This document shows positions 26,336 to 35,188 of a DNA stretch of 64,000 bases, piece by piece. The stretch is taken from positions 62,001-126,000 of the forward strand of contig JBAYYV010000003.1 of assembly GCA_041672845.1 (NCBI GenBank), written 5' to 3'. Under the pieces are notes generated by a model. It saw only the letters and a list, made by a program, of their open reading frames with translations. It did not search any database and was not told the DNA's origin. The stretch's first letter is position 1. Each line of letters starts with the position of its first letter. The stretch comes from JBAYDV01 sp041672845 (GTDB lineage Bacteria > Bacteroidota > Bacteroidia > Bacteroidales > UBA932). A program made the translations under genes and the position numbers.

Positions 26336-27310
26336 TTACCAACCAAGTATGTAAGCAAACATAAGTGGTGCTACGATAGTAGCATCTGATTCGACTACAA
26401 AACTAGGAGTATTAGGAGCTAATTTTCCCCATGTGATTTTTTCATTAGGAACGGCTCCTGAATAAGAACCATAAGATGTAGTAGAGTCAGAAATTTGACA
26501 GAAGTATTTCCAAAGAGGAACATCTGTCCATTCCAAATCTTGAGCCATCATAGGAACTACACAAATAGCGAAGTCAGCTGCAGTACCACCTCCGATCTGG
26601 AAGAACCCAACACCTTCTCCACCAGAATTTTCACGATACCATTCAGTTAAAAAAATCATGGTTTCTACACCATTTTTAACCATATTAGGTTCATACTCAC
26701 CTCTAATACAATGAGCAGTGAAAATATTAGCAGTAGTACAGTCTTCCCATGCAGGAATAACTATTGGAATATTCTTTTCACATGCTGCTAGAACCCAACT
26801 ATCTTTAGGATCTATTTCATAATATTGCTTAAGTTTTCCACTTCTAATAAGACGATACATGAATTCGTAAGGAAGGCAACGATCTCCATTAGCCTTAGCT
26901 TCATCCCATATTTCTACAAGATGTTTTTCAAGTCTTCTGAAAGCTTCTTCTTCAGGGATACAAGTATCGGTTACACGATTTAGATGGTGGTCCAATAAAT
27001 CTTGTTCCATTTCTTGAGTTAAATCTCTGTAATTAGGAACCCTTTTGTAATGATTATGAGCTACTAAATTCATTATATCTTCTTCCATATTATTAGCAGA
27101 ACAAGATACAATACTTATTTTATCTTGGCGTATCATCTCTGCGAGTGATAATCCAAGTTCAGCTGTACTCATAGCTCCAGCCATTGCTAGCATCATTTTC
27201 CCACCCTTATTGATGTGGGCTTCATATGCTTTAGCAGCATCCACTAAAGTCGCCGAATTAAAATGGCGATAGTGATGTGTAATAAATTTTGAAACTTCTC
27301 CTTTGTTCAT
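26336..27310 (-). CDS. Deoxyhypusine-synthase-family protein
   Basis: A 324-residue protein of the deoxyhypusine synthase fold. Supporting motifs are MAGAMSTAELGLSLAEMIR, the central PIVIPAWEDCTTANIF, GGGTAADFAICVVPMM, DSTTSYGSYSGAVPNEK and WGKLAPNT with Lys296 in the place of the catalytic lysine. In eukaryotes and archaea the enzyme modifies eIF5A; bacteria have no eIF5A of that kind, and bacterial relatives may make homospermidine or act on other polyamine substrates. The sequence supports an active enzyme using NAD and a polyamine; the acceptor is unknown. It is monocistronic and convergent with the B12 operon. Confidence 0.85.
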   Translation of the reverse strand: MNKGEVSKFITHHYRHFNSATLVDAAKAYEAHINKGGKMMLAMAGAMSTAELGLSLAEMIRQDKISIVSCSANNMEEDIMNLVAHNHYKRVPNYRDLTQEMEQDLLDHHLNRVTDTCIPEEEAFRRLEKHLVEIWDEAKANGDRCLPYEFMYRLIRSGKLKQYYEIDPKDSWVLAACEKNIPIVIPAWEDCTTANIFTAHCIRGEYEPNMVKNGVETMIFLTEWYRENSGGEGVGFFQIGGGTAADFAICVVPMMAQDLEWTDVPLWKYFCQISDSTTSYGSYSGAVPNEKITWGKLAPNTPSFVVESDATIVAPLMFAYILGW

Positions 27311-27375
27311 TATATAAATGATTAACGTATAAAATAATGTGTTATTAAATATTTCGCTAAATTAGTAAAATTTCC

Positions 27376-27383
27376 TAATTTTG
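27376..27383 (+). promoter_or_regulatory. Probable -7 element for ffh
   Basis: TAATTTTG matches TAnnTTTG, 86 bp before the ffh start and just ahead of a 20-bp tandem duplication. Confidence 0.5.
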
Positions 27384-27412
27384 TAGATTGAAGTAAGAAT
27401 TTTATAATTGAA

Positions 27413-27452
27413 ATTTACAGTAGATACTAAAGATTTACAGTAGATACTAAAG
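27413..27452 (+). repeat. Perfect 20-bp tandem duplication in the ffh leader
   Basis: ATTTACAGTAGATACTAAAG occurs twice head to tail with no mismatch, 17 bp before the ffh start codon. Confidence 0.95.
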
Positions 27453-27468
27453 AAAATAAGAATATAAT

Positions 27469-28800
27469 ATGTTTGATAATCTTTCAGAACGCCTAGAGAA
27501 ATCATTTAAACTGATAAAAGGGCAAGGTAAAATCACTGATATAAATATAGCTGAAACATTAAAAGATGTTAGAAGGGCATTACTTGATGCCGATGTCAGT
27601 TATAAAATAGCCAAAAATTTCTGTGATAATGTAAAAGAAAAGGCTATAGGTCAGAATGTTTTAACTTCATTACGTCCAGATCAGCTTATGATTAAGATAG
27701 TTCATGATGAACTAGTAGAATTAATGGGATCTGAATCTCAGGACATAAATATTAAAGGAGTGCCTGGAATAGTATTAGTTTCAGGGTTACAAGGTTCTGG
27801 TAAGACTACTTTTTGTGGAAAGTTAGCGTTAAACTATACTAAAAAAAGAGGCTTAAAGGTTTTATTAGTAGCTGGAGATGTTTATAGACCTGCTGCTATA
27901 GAGCAGTTAAGAGTGATAGGGGAGCAAATAAAATGCGATGTTTATACAGAAGAAGATAATAAAAATCCAGTTAAGATAGCGCAAAATGCTATTAAAAAAG
28001 CTAAAGCTGAAAGTTACAGTTTAGTAATAATAGATACAGCTGGTCGTTTAGCCGTAGATGAAAATATGATGAAAGAGATAGCAGCTATTAAAAAAGCTGT
28101 TAATCCTACGGAAACTTTATTTGTAGTAGATGCCATGACTGGTCAAGATGCTGTCGAAACAGCTAGATCTTTCAACGAAAAATTAGATTTCGACGGAGTA
28201 GTTCTTACTAAAATGGATGGTGATACTAGAGGTGGTGCAGCACTTTCTATAAAAGCCGTGGTAAATAAACCTATTAAGTTTACATCTGCAGGTGAAAAAA
28301 TGGAATCATTAGATGTTTTTCATCCAGATAGAACGGCAGATAGAATCTTAGGTATGGGTGATGTCGTTTCTTTGGTAGAAAAGGCACAAGAACAATATGA
28401 TGAAACAGAAGCTAGAAAATTATCTAAGAAGATAGCTAAAAATCAGTTTACTCTAGAAGATTTTTATCAGCAAATCCAACAGGTTAAAAAGATGGGTAAT
28501 ATTAAAGATTTAGCTTCTATGATACCAGGAGTAGGAAAAGCTATAAAAGATGTAGATTTGGATAACGATTCATTCAAAAGTATTGAAGCTATATTATTAT
28601 CTATGACTCCATATGAGAAGGAAAATCCTATTGCAATTAATGGAAATAGAAAAAAAAGAATAGCAGCTGGAAGTGGTACTTCTGTAGCAGATGTCAACAG
28701 ATTATTAAAACAATTTAAAGACACAAGTCGTATGATGAAGAAGATGTCAGGTGGAGGTATGAAGAATATGATGAAAGGACGTAAAAAGCATAGAAAATAA
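27469..28800 (+). CDS. ffh: Signal recognition particle GTPase Ffh
   Basis: A 443-residue SRP54 protein. The N domain (1-95, with DVRRALLDADVSYKIAKNFC) is followed by the G domain with GLQGSGKTT (106-114), DVYRPAAIEQL, DTAGR, TKMDGDTRGGAALS and the M domain, ending in a basic Met-rich tail (MMKKMSGGGMKNMMKGRKK). It brings ribosomes making membrane proteins to FtsY. No 4.5S RNA gene is visible beside it. folD follows after 23 bp. Confidence 0.98.
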   Translation: MFDNLSERLEKSFKLIKGQGKITDINIAETLKDVRRALLDADVSYKIAKNFCDNVKEKAIGQNVLTSLRPDQLMIKIVHDELVELMGSESQDINIKGVPGIVLVSGLQGSGKTTFCGKLALNYTKKRGLKVLLVAGDVYRPAAIEQLRVIGEQIKCDVYTEEDNKNPVKIAQNAIKKAKAESYSLVIIDTAGRLAVDENMMKEIAAIKKAVNPTETLFVVDAMTGQDAVETARSFNEKLDFDGVVLTKMDGDTRGGAALSIKAVVNKPIKFTSAGEKMESLDVFHPDRTADRILGMGDVVSLVEKAQEQYDETEARKLSKKIAKNQFTLEDFYQQIQQVKKMGNIKDLASMIPGVGKAIKDVDLDNDSFKSIEAILLSMTPYEKENPIAINGNRKKRIAAGSGTSVADVNRLLKQFKDTSRMMKKMSGGGMKNMMKGRKKHRK

Positions 28801-28823
28801 ACAATTTTTAAAACACGGTACAA

Positions 28824-29723
28824 ATGATATTATTAGATGGAAAAGCTACTGCGGCAGTAGTAAAAGAACAAATCCGAAATAAAGTCGAAGAGATGGTAGC
28901 TAATGGAGAAAGTAGGCCTCATCTTGTAGCTATTATCGTCGGACAAGATGGCGCAAGTAAAACTTATGTAAAAAATAAGGAATTAGCATGTAATGCTGTT
29001 GGTTTTAAATCTACAGTTCTTAAATTTCCTGACACTATATCAGAAGAGACATTATTAGAAGAAATCGATAAGTTAAATAATGATGATTCAGTAGATGGGT
29101 TCATAGTACAATTACCATTACCAAATCACATAGATGACTCTAAAATAGTTAATTCTATTTCTATGTATAAAGATGTAGATGGTTTTAATCCTGTGAATGT
29201 CGGTAAATTAATGTTAGGAGAAGATACTTTCGTATCAGCTACTCCTAAAGGAATTATCACATTACTCGAACATTATAAAATACCTACTGCAGGTAAATAT
29301 TGTGTAGTTTTAGGTAGAAGTAATAACGTGGGTCGTCCCATGGCAAATTTATTATCTCAGAAATCAAGTCATGGAGATTGTACCGTAACTATTTGTCATA
29401 GTCGTACTACTAATATTGCTGAATTAACTAGACAAGCTGATATCGTTATAGCAGCTTTAGGTGTACCAAATTTCTTGACTGCAGATATGATAAAAGATGG
29501 AGCTACTGTTATAGATGTAGGAATTACTAGAGTTCCTTCTAGCAATTCTAAAAAAGGCTATCGTTTAGTAGGAGATGTCGATTTCGATAATGTAGCTGCT
29601 AAATGTTCATACATTTCACCAGTACCGGGAGGTGTAGGGCCTATGACTATAGTTTCGTTAATGCAAAATACGTTCAAAGCAAGACAAATTAATAAAGCTC
29701 GTATCGCAGCTCGTAAAAAATAA
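28824..29723 (+). CDS. folD: Methylenetetrahydrofolate dehydrogenase/cyclohydrolase
   Basis: A 299-residue FolD. Catalytic motifs are SKTYVKNKELAC (with the family YxxxK), DGFIVQLPLPNHID, VLGRSNNVGRPMANLL and YISPVPGGVGPMTIVSLM. It is a bifunctional cytosolic enzyme converting 5,10-methylene-THF to 10-formyl-THF. The gene follows ffh closely and is ended by a strong terminator. Length and motifs are normal. Confidence 0.98.
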   Translation: MILLDGKATAAVVKEQIRNKVEEMVANGESRPHLVAIIVGQDGASKTYVKNKELACNAVGFKSTVLKFPDTISEETLLEEIDKLNNDDSVDGFIVQLPLPNHIDDSKIVNSISMYKDVDGFNPVNVGKLMLGEDTFVSATPKGIITLLEHYKIPTAGKYCVVLGRSNNVGRPMANLLSQKSSHGDCTVTICHSRTTNIAELTRQADIVIAALGVPNFLTADMIKDGATVIDVGITRVPSSNSKKGYRLVGDVDFDNVAAKCSYISPVPGGVGPMTIVSLMQNTFKARQINKARIAARKK

Positions 29724-29762
29724 GATATTCCAATACTAAAAAATATCATTTAACCCATAAAA

Positions 29763-29800
29763 GTAGCCACGCAATTTCAAAAAGATTGCGTGGCTTTTAT
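29763..29800. terminator. Intrinsic terminator after folD
   Basis: GCCACGCAAT (29766-29775) pairs perfectly with ATTGCGTGGC (29785-29794) and is followed by TTTTAT. Confidence 0.9.
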
Positions 29801-29867
29801 TATGATAAATTTTAATAGTGGTATGATAAATTTTAAAGTGGTATGATAATTGTAAGAGTAAAATAAA

Positions 29868-29904
29868 CGATAATAAATTATCGATAAACGATAATAACTT
29901 ATCG
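29868..29904. promoter_or_regulatory. Duplicated palindrome, possible operator
   Basis: Two imperfect palindromes, CGATAATAAATTATCG (29868-29883) and CGATAATAACTTATCG (29889-29904), lie 21 bp apart centre to centre, about two helical turns, ending 14 bp before the TonB receptor start. Three TATGATAA repeats (29801, 29822, 29842) with a 20 to 21-bp period precede them. A dimeric regulator binding side by side would fit; this is inference. Confidence 0.5.
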
Positions 29905-29918
29905 AAACACAAAAAAAT

Positions 29919-32462
29919 ATGAAAAAAAATTTATTTACAAGTTTATTAATTATTCCATTTATTCTTCTAAGTAGTGGAATGATAGCAGGTAACCACTTTT
30001 CTACTATAAATATTTTTGATAGAAATGAATCGTCAGTAATCAAAGGACAAGTATTTGATTCTCAGACTCAACTTCCTTTAGAATTTGCTACAGTAGCATT
30101 TTTTACGGCTGATTCTATTATTGCAGGTGGTGCTACTACTAATGAAAATGGTAGTTTTGAAATTCAAGATATTCTTTATGGTGAATATATAGTTAAGGCT
30201 TCATTTATCGGTTATAAAGAAACAAAGTTTAAATTGACTGTAAATAAAGATAATATAAATATAGGTGGTATAGATTGTGACCCTGATCAAGAAATGTTGA
30301 CAGCGGCTGTAAAGACTGCTAAACGTCCTATTATAGAACAGAAGATGGATAAAATAGTCATGAATGTTTCTGAAGCAGCTACCATAGGTGGCACAAATGC
30401 AGATGATGTTTTGAAAAAAGCTCCTGGCGTAACTGTAGATCCTGATGGTAATATTACTTTAAACGGTAGTAAAGTAGAGGTTTGGATAGACGGTCGTCCT
30501 TCTCATTTATCAGGTGATGCATTAGTGGCTCTTTTACAAGCTACCAATGCTAGTACGTTAGATAAAATAGAAATTATTTCTCATCCTTCCGCTAAGTATG
30601 ATGCTTCAGGTAGTGGTGGAATTATTAATATAAAAACCAAAAAGAATTTTTTGAAAGGCCTTAATGGTAGTGTTCAGCTTTCTTATGGTGGAATGAAATT
30701 TGATAAATATGCTCAAGGTGCAGATGGTAGTTTAAATTTGTCTTATAGAACTGATAACACTAACACATTCTTATTCTATGGTCCTAGATATCATGAACAT
30801 AAAAGTCAAACAGAAAGTACTACATTATTTGGTACTGATTATACTATGACACAGAAATCAGAAGATGATGCAGACTGGACTCATACTAATCATTCTTGGA
30901 AAGTAGGTAATGATTGGTTTATAAATAAAAACAATACATTTGGAGTAATAGTAGATGGATTAAATAGACATGGTTCTTATAACAATGATAAAGGTGGAAC
31001 TACTACATTTTATCAAAATGCTGCCGGTACTTATAATCCAGAAACTGAAATAAGTAAGATAACTAGTATTACAAATAATGCAGAGGATTTTAATAAAGTA
31101 ACAGCTAACATGAATTTTACTCATGTTTTCAATGATAAAAAAGATCAGGAAATAACCACTAATTTTGAATACACTCGTTTCGATAATAATTCCGTCAATT
31201 CTCAAAACACTCTTTATCAAGAAGGTCTATATTTTGGACAACTTAAAGATGATGAACAGTTTTCATTGAATTCAGATCAAGGAGTAGATATTTGGACAGC
31301 AAAAGCAGATTATGAACAGACAATAGGGAAGATGGGTAAATTAGAAGCTGGTGCCAAATGGACTCTTTCAACCACTGATAATAATACTATCAGGATGGAT
31401 AAATTGGAAACTGGATGGAATGAAAATAACACTTATACAAACAATTTTGTATATAAAGAAAACGTTTCTTCTATTTATGCAGATTATGCTTCTATGGTAG
31501 GTAAATGGGTAATTAAAGCCGGATTAAGAGGTGAATATACTTATGCTACTGGTGATTGGAAGACTAGTAATAATGAGAGTGTTAAAGATTATTTTAATTT
31601 ATTCCCAACTTTATATTTAGGTTATAATCCAAATCAAAATTGGAGATATGGTTTATCTTATACTCGTCGTATTCAGAGACCTCAATATAGTCAGTTAAAT
31701 CCTAAGACTACTTATATATCTGCTACTTCATTAATGGTAGGGAATCCTAAATTAAATCCTGTATTTACTCATTCATTACATGCATCTGTAGGTTACGGAC
31801 AACATTTGAATTTGGCTTTAATTTATCATCATTCTACTGATATGATGACTCAGACTCCTAGTGTAGATGATTATGGTATTAATACTATGACCTGGGATAA
31901 CTTCGGTAGTCAAGATATGACAGGACTATCATTCGGTATCACAGAGTTACCGATTACTCCTTGGTTGTATTATAATGGAAATGTATTTAGTTCATATATA
32001 AGTAGTAAGACTACATCTTCAAGTACTGTAGCTACAAGTTCTAAAAAATCAAATAATGGCTATTTTACTACTGTCTATTCTAATTTAACTTTTATGTTGC
32101 CTAAAGATTGGAAGTTTGAATTCGGAGGTACTTGGCATAGTTCTATTCCTTGGGGATATTTTAATATAGATCCTCAATATGAATGTTTTGCAGGAATTAA
32201 GAAAAATATATTAAACAATAGAGCAGTTATAGCTTTGAACATAAAAGATATTTTTAGATCTACTGATACATTTGTTAATATGCAAGATGAAAATGGTGTA
32301 AATTATATGACTACTAATATGTATCAGAATCAGCAGCGAGTATCTATTAGCTTTTCGTTTAATTTCGGTACAGCATCTAAAATACATAGAAAACATATAG
32401 GTGCTTCAGATGCATCACGTCTAGAAAGTTCTTCAGCATTAGATGCCCTTCCTGCTAAGTAA
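29919..32462 (+). CDS. TonB-dependent receptor with carboxypeptidase-like domain
   Basis: An 847-residue outer-membrane protein. After a signal peptide (about 1-24) comes a carboxypeptidase regulatory-like domain (SVIKGQVFDSQTQLPLEFAT), then a plug-like domain (GTNADDVLKKAPGVTVDPDG, VEVWIDGRPSHLSGDAL, SAKYDASGSGGIINI) and a large barrel of the OMP_b-brl_2 type (YTRRIQRPQYSQLNPKTTY, NPKLNPVFTHSLH) ending RVSISFSFNFG and a short extension. The substrate is unknown; no SusD partner is adjacent, so it is not a typical polysaccharide locus. A duplicated palindrome just upstream suggests specific control. Confidence 0.85.
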   Translation: MKKNLFTSLLIIPFILLSSGMIAGNHFSTINIFDRNESSVIKGQVFDSQTQLPLEFATVAFFTADSIIAGGATTNENGSFEIQDILYGEYIVKASFIGYKETKFKLTVNKDNINIGGIDCDPDQEMLTAAVKTAKRPIIEQKMDKIVMNVSEAATIGGTNADDVLKKAPGVTVDPDGNITLNGSKVEVWIDGRPSHLSGDALVALLQATNASTLDKIEIISHPSAKYDASGSGGIINIKTKKNFLKGLNGSVQLSYGGMKFDKYAQGADGSLNLSYRTDNTNTFLFYGPRYHEHKSQTESTTLFGTDYTMTQKSEDDADWTHTNHSWKVGNDWFINKNNTFGVIVDGLNRHGSYNNDKGGTTTFYQNAAGTYNPETEISKITSITNNAEDFNKVTANMNFTHVFNDKKDQEITTNFEYTRFDNNSVNSQNTLYQEGLYFGQLKDDEQFSLNSDQGVDIWTAKADYEQTIGKMGKLEAGAKWTLSTTDNNTIRMDKLETGWNENNTYTNNFVYKENVSSIYADYASMVGKWVIKAGLRGEYTYATGDWKTSNNESVKDYFNLFPTLYLGYNPNQNWRYGLSYTRRIQRPQYSQLNPKTTYISATSLMVGNPKLNPVFTHSLHASVGYGQHLNLALIYHHSTDMMTQTPSVDDYGINTMTWDNFGSQDMTGLSFGITELPITPWLYYNGNVFSSYISSKTTSSSTVATSSKKSNNGYFTTVYSNLTFMLPKDWKFEFGGTWHSSIPWGYFNIDPQYECFAGIKKNILNNRAVIALNIKDIFRSTDTFVNMQDENGVNYMTTNMYQNQQRVSISFSFNFGTASKIHRKHIGASDASRLESSSALDALPAK

Positions 32463-32471
32463 AGAAATTAG

Positions 32472-33146
32472 TTATTTTAACAAATCTGGCCGGAGGTCTT
32501 GGGTTCTTTTATAGGCCTGTTCCTCTTGCCATTTTTTTATTTGTTTAGAGTCACCTGATAATAAGATATCTGGGACTTTCCATCCATTAAATTCTCTGGG
32601 GCGGGTGTAAATAGGAGGTGCTAATAATTTGTCTTGAAAACAGTCTGAAAGAGCTGATTGACTGTCAGTCATGGCCCCTGGAATTAATCTTATGATAGTA
32701 TCTGTTACTACACAGGCAGCTAATTCTCCACCGCTTAGTACATAACTTCCTATGGATATTTCTTTGTTAATGAGATGTTCACGGATTCTATGATCTATTC
32801 CTTTATAATGTCCACATAAAAGAATGATATTATCGGCACATGAAAGTGTATTTGCCATAGGCTGATCTAGAATTTCTCCATCTGGTGTTAGGTATATCAC
32901 ATATTGATAATCCCTTTGGCTAGTCAACTCTGTAATAGCATTATAAATAGGACCTGGCATCATTACCATTCCAGCATCTCCACCGAAGCCATAATCATCT
33001 ATTTGTTTGTAGTTCCCTCTACCATAATCGTGAAGATTAATAATGTTGATTTCTACAATCCCTTTTTCTTTTGCTCTCTTGATTATAGAATGATTTAATG
33101 GGCTTTCTAAGAGATCTGGAACTGCACTTAAAATATCTATTCTCAT
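32472..33146 (-). CDS. trmD: tRNA (guanine-N1)-methyltransferase TrmD
   Basis: A 224-residue SPOUT methyltransferase that makes m1G37 in tRNAs. It opens MRIDILSAVPDLLESPLNHS, and shows DDYGFGGDAGMVM-like sequence, the knot motifs LLCGHYKGID, ISIGSYVLSGGELAAC and the C-terminal PPIYTRPREFNGWKVPD. It faces the TonB receptor gene with a 9-bp gap and stands alone on its strand. Confidence 0.97.
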   Translation of the reverse strand: MRIDILSAVPDLLESPLNHSIIKRAKEKGIVEINIINLHDYGRGNYKQIDDYGFGGDAGMVMMPGPIYNAITELTSQRDYQYVIYLTPDGEILDQPMANTLSCADNIILLCGHYKGIDHRIREHLINKEISIGSYVLSGGELAACVVTDTIIRLIPGAMTDSQSALSDCFQDKLLAPPIYTRPREFNGWKVPDILLSGDSKQIKKWQEEQAYKRTQDLRPDLLK

Positions 33147-33189
33147 AATGTTATTATGTTAATACAGATAATGGAATATAGTATATTTT

Positions 33190-33265
33190 CTTAATAAAAT
33201 ATTCTTGATTATATTAATGAAATATTCTTGATTAGATTAATGAAATATTCTTGATTATCTTAATG
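33190..33265 (+). repeat. Three tandem 23-bp AT-rich repeats
   Basis: AATATTCTTGATTA with flanking ATTAATGA recurs at a 23-bp period (ATTCTTG at 33201, 33224 and 33247) in the space between trmD and the divergent DUF349 gene. Confidence 0.85.
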
Positions 33266-33308
33266 ACGCAAAAATAAGTATTTTATCTGTCTATTTAAAT
33301 TTAAATCT

Positions 33309-33316
33309 TATCTTTG
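33309..33316 (+). promoter_or_regulatory. Probable -7 element for the DUF349-yidC-yggS operon
   Basis: TATCTTTG lies 31 bp before the DUF349 gene start and matches TAnnTTTG. Confidence 0.55.
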
Positions 33317-33346
33317 TGAGATAAATAAATACAAGAAATCGTTACT

Positions 33347-35185
33347 ATGAGCGAAGACACTAAAAAGATTGTTTCTAAAGAACAATTAGCGGATGCTGAT
33401 GAAATCTTAGCTACATTCATTAAAACTAAGAAAATTGCCGACGAGGCTCTATCTGTATCTCCTAAAACTATCAAAGATCCATTTAAGATCACAGATGAAA
33501 ATATTGAAAAACTCTCGAATAGGAGTTTGAAAGAAATCGTGGAATTTTTCCAACACTTAATAGAAAGTAATAATTTACAAGTAGCGTACAAATATGCTGA
33601 CACAGTGAAGGCTTCTTTCTATAAAGCTTTGAAGAGGGAGAAAATCGATTGTGGTTTTACTGATCCGGCTGTAGATAGTACGATTAAAGATGAAGATAAA
33701 ACAGGTGTTTCTATAAATCCTTTTGCTGAAGTAGAAAAAGTTTTTAAAGAATTATATACTTTATATAAATCTAGGAAATCTGAATATTTGGCTGAAATGG
33801 ATAAACAGAGAGAAGCTAATTATAAAGTCAAACTTCAAGTAATCGAAGAAATTAAGAAATTAGTAGAAGCTCCAGAAGATTTGCATACTACATTTAATGC
33901 TTTTAGAGAATTACAAGCTAAATGGCGTAAAGCTGGTCCAGTTCCCCAAGATAAGAATAGAGCTGTATATGAAGAGTATCAGAAATATAATGAACTTTTT
34001 TATGATTTTGTAAAGATTAATAATGAGTATAAAGATCTTGATTTGAAAAAGAATCTTGAATCTAAAACATTACTTTGTATAAAAGCTGAACAGTTAGTGA
34101 ATATAGAGAATGTGGTTTCTGCGTTTAATACTTTACAGAACTTTCATGAAGAATGGAAAGAAATAGGTCCTGTAGATAAAGAACATAGAGAAGTTATTTG
34201 GGAAAGATTTAAAGCAGCTACTTCTATAATTAATAAGAAACATCAAGCTCATTTCGAAGAACTTAAAGAACAACAGAAAGAAAATCTTTTAGCTAAGACT
34301 GTTTTTTGTGAAAAAGCGGAAGTGATAGCTAATATGGATATTAATGACTCTTTAGCTTGGAATAAGTATTCTAAAGAGATGATAGATCTTCAGAAAGAAT
34401 GGAAGAGTATAGGTTTTGCTACTAAGAAAGATAATCAAAAAATATATGATCGTTTCAGAGTCGCTTGTGACCATTTTTATGATAGAAAAAGAGCTTTCTA
34501 TTCTAGATTTAAAGAACAAATGGCAGAAAACATGCTTAAGAAAATTAATCTTTGTGAAAAGGTAGAAGCTCTTAAGGACAGTGTAGAGTGGAAGAAAACT
34601 ACAGATCAATTGATTAATTTACAGAAAGAGTGGAAAAATATTGGTCCTGTTTCTCGTAAGAAATCAGATCAGATTTGGAAACGTTTCAGAGCAGCATGTG
34701 ATACATTTTTTGATAACAAAGAAAAGAATTTCGGTGGTGTAGATGTTAAATATGTAGAAAACTTACATCTTAAGGAATCTATTTTAGAAGAAATTAAAGC
34801 TATAGAAGATGCGACTAAAGATAAAATGAGAGATATTATTTCTCGTTGGAATAAAATAGGGTTCGTACCATTTAAAGTAAAAGATAAAATTCAGAAATCT
34901 TTTAATGAAATCATGTCTTCTACATTTGAAGGTTACCAAGAATCTGCTCCTAGATCTTCTAAGAGAAAAGGAGAAAGCAGAGGTAATTCTGAAAGAGATA
35001 AATTAATGCAAAAATTCCGTAAGAAAGAAAGTGAAATTCAAACTTATGAAAATAATATGGGATTCTTTGCTAATTCTAAGAATGCGAATGCTTTATTGGA
35101 TCAGTTAAAAGAAAAAATTAACCTTGCTAAGGAAGAACTAAAAGAACTAGAAGAAAAAATTAAATCATCAGAAAATCAAGATTAA
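33347..35185 (+). CDS. DUF349 repeat protein
   Basis: A 612-residue, highly charged, helical protein with about five DUF349 repeats, each marked by a WKxxGxV/A motif: KWRKAGPVPQDKN, EWKEIGPVDKEHR, EWKSIGFATKKDN, EWKNIGPVSRKKS and a last NKIGFVPFKVKDK, with RFRAACDxFF-like partners. It ends in a coiled coil (INLAKEELKELEEKIKSS). Such proteins are common in Bacteroidota, and their function is not established. There is no signal peptide. yidC follows after 3 bp, so the two are likely co-transcribed. Confidence 0.85.
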   Translation: MSEDTKKIVSKEQLADADEILATFIKTKKIADEALSVSPKTIKDPFKITDENIEKLSNRSLKEIVEFFQHLIESNNLQVAYKYADTVKASFYKALKREKIDCGFTDPAVDSTIKDEDKTGVSINPFAEVEKVFKELYTLYKSRKSEYLAEMDKQREANYKVKLQVIEEIKKLVEAPEDLHTTFNAFRELQAKWRKAGPVPQDKNRAVYEEYQKYNELFYDFVKINNEYKDLDLKKNLESKTLLCIKAEQLVNIENVVSAFNTLQNFHEEWKEIGPVDKEHREVIWERFKAATSIINKKHQAHFEELKEQQKENLLAKTVFCEKAEVIANMDINDSLAWNKYSKEMIDLQKEWKSIGFATKKDNQKIYDRFRVACDHFYDRKRAFYSRFKEQMAENMLKKINLCEKVEALKDSVEWKKTTDQLINLQKEWKNIGPVSRKKSDQIWKRFRAACDTFFDNKEKNFGGVDVKYVENLHLKESILEEIKAIEDATKDKMRDIISRWNKIGFVPFKVKDKIQKSFNEIMSSTFEGYQESAPRSSKRKGESRGNSERDKLMQKFRKKESEIQTYENNMGFFANSKNANALLDQLKEKINLAKEELKELEEKIKSSENQD

Positions 35186-35188
35186 GAA

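Noticed and set aside
27310..27468. Possible 4.5S RNA gene next to ffh
   Set aside because: No GGAA/GNRA SRP Alu-less hairpin core is visible; the gap holds only a promoter element and the 20-bp duplication.
29777..30043. An 88-codon minus-strand frame opposite the start of the TonB receptor
   Set aside because: It crosses the folD terminator and the palindromes and reads low-complexity Tyr/Ser-rich sequence; the plus-strand receptor explains the region.
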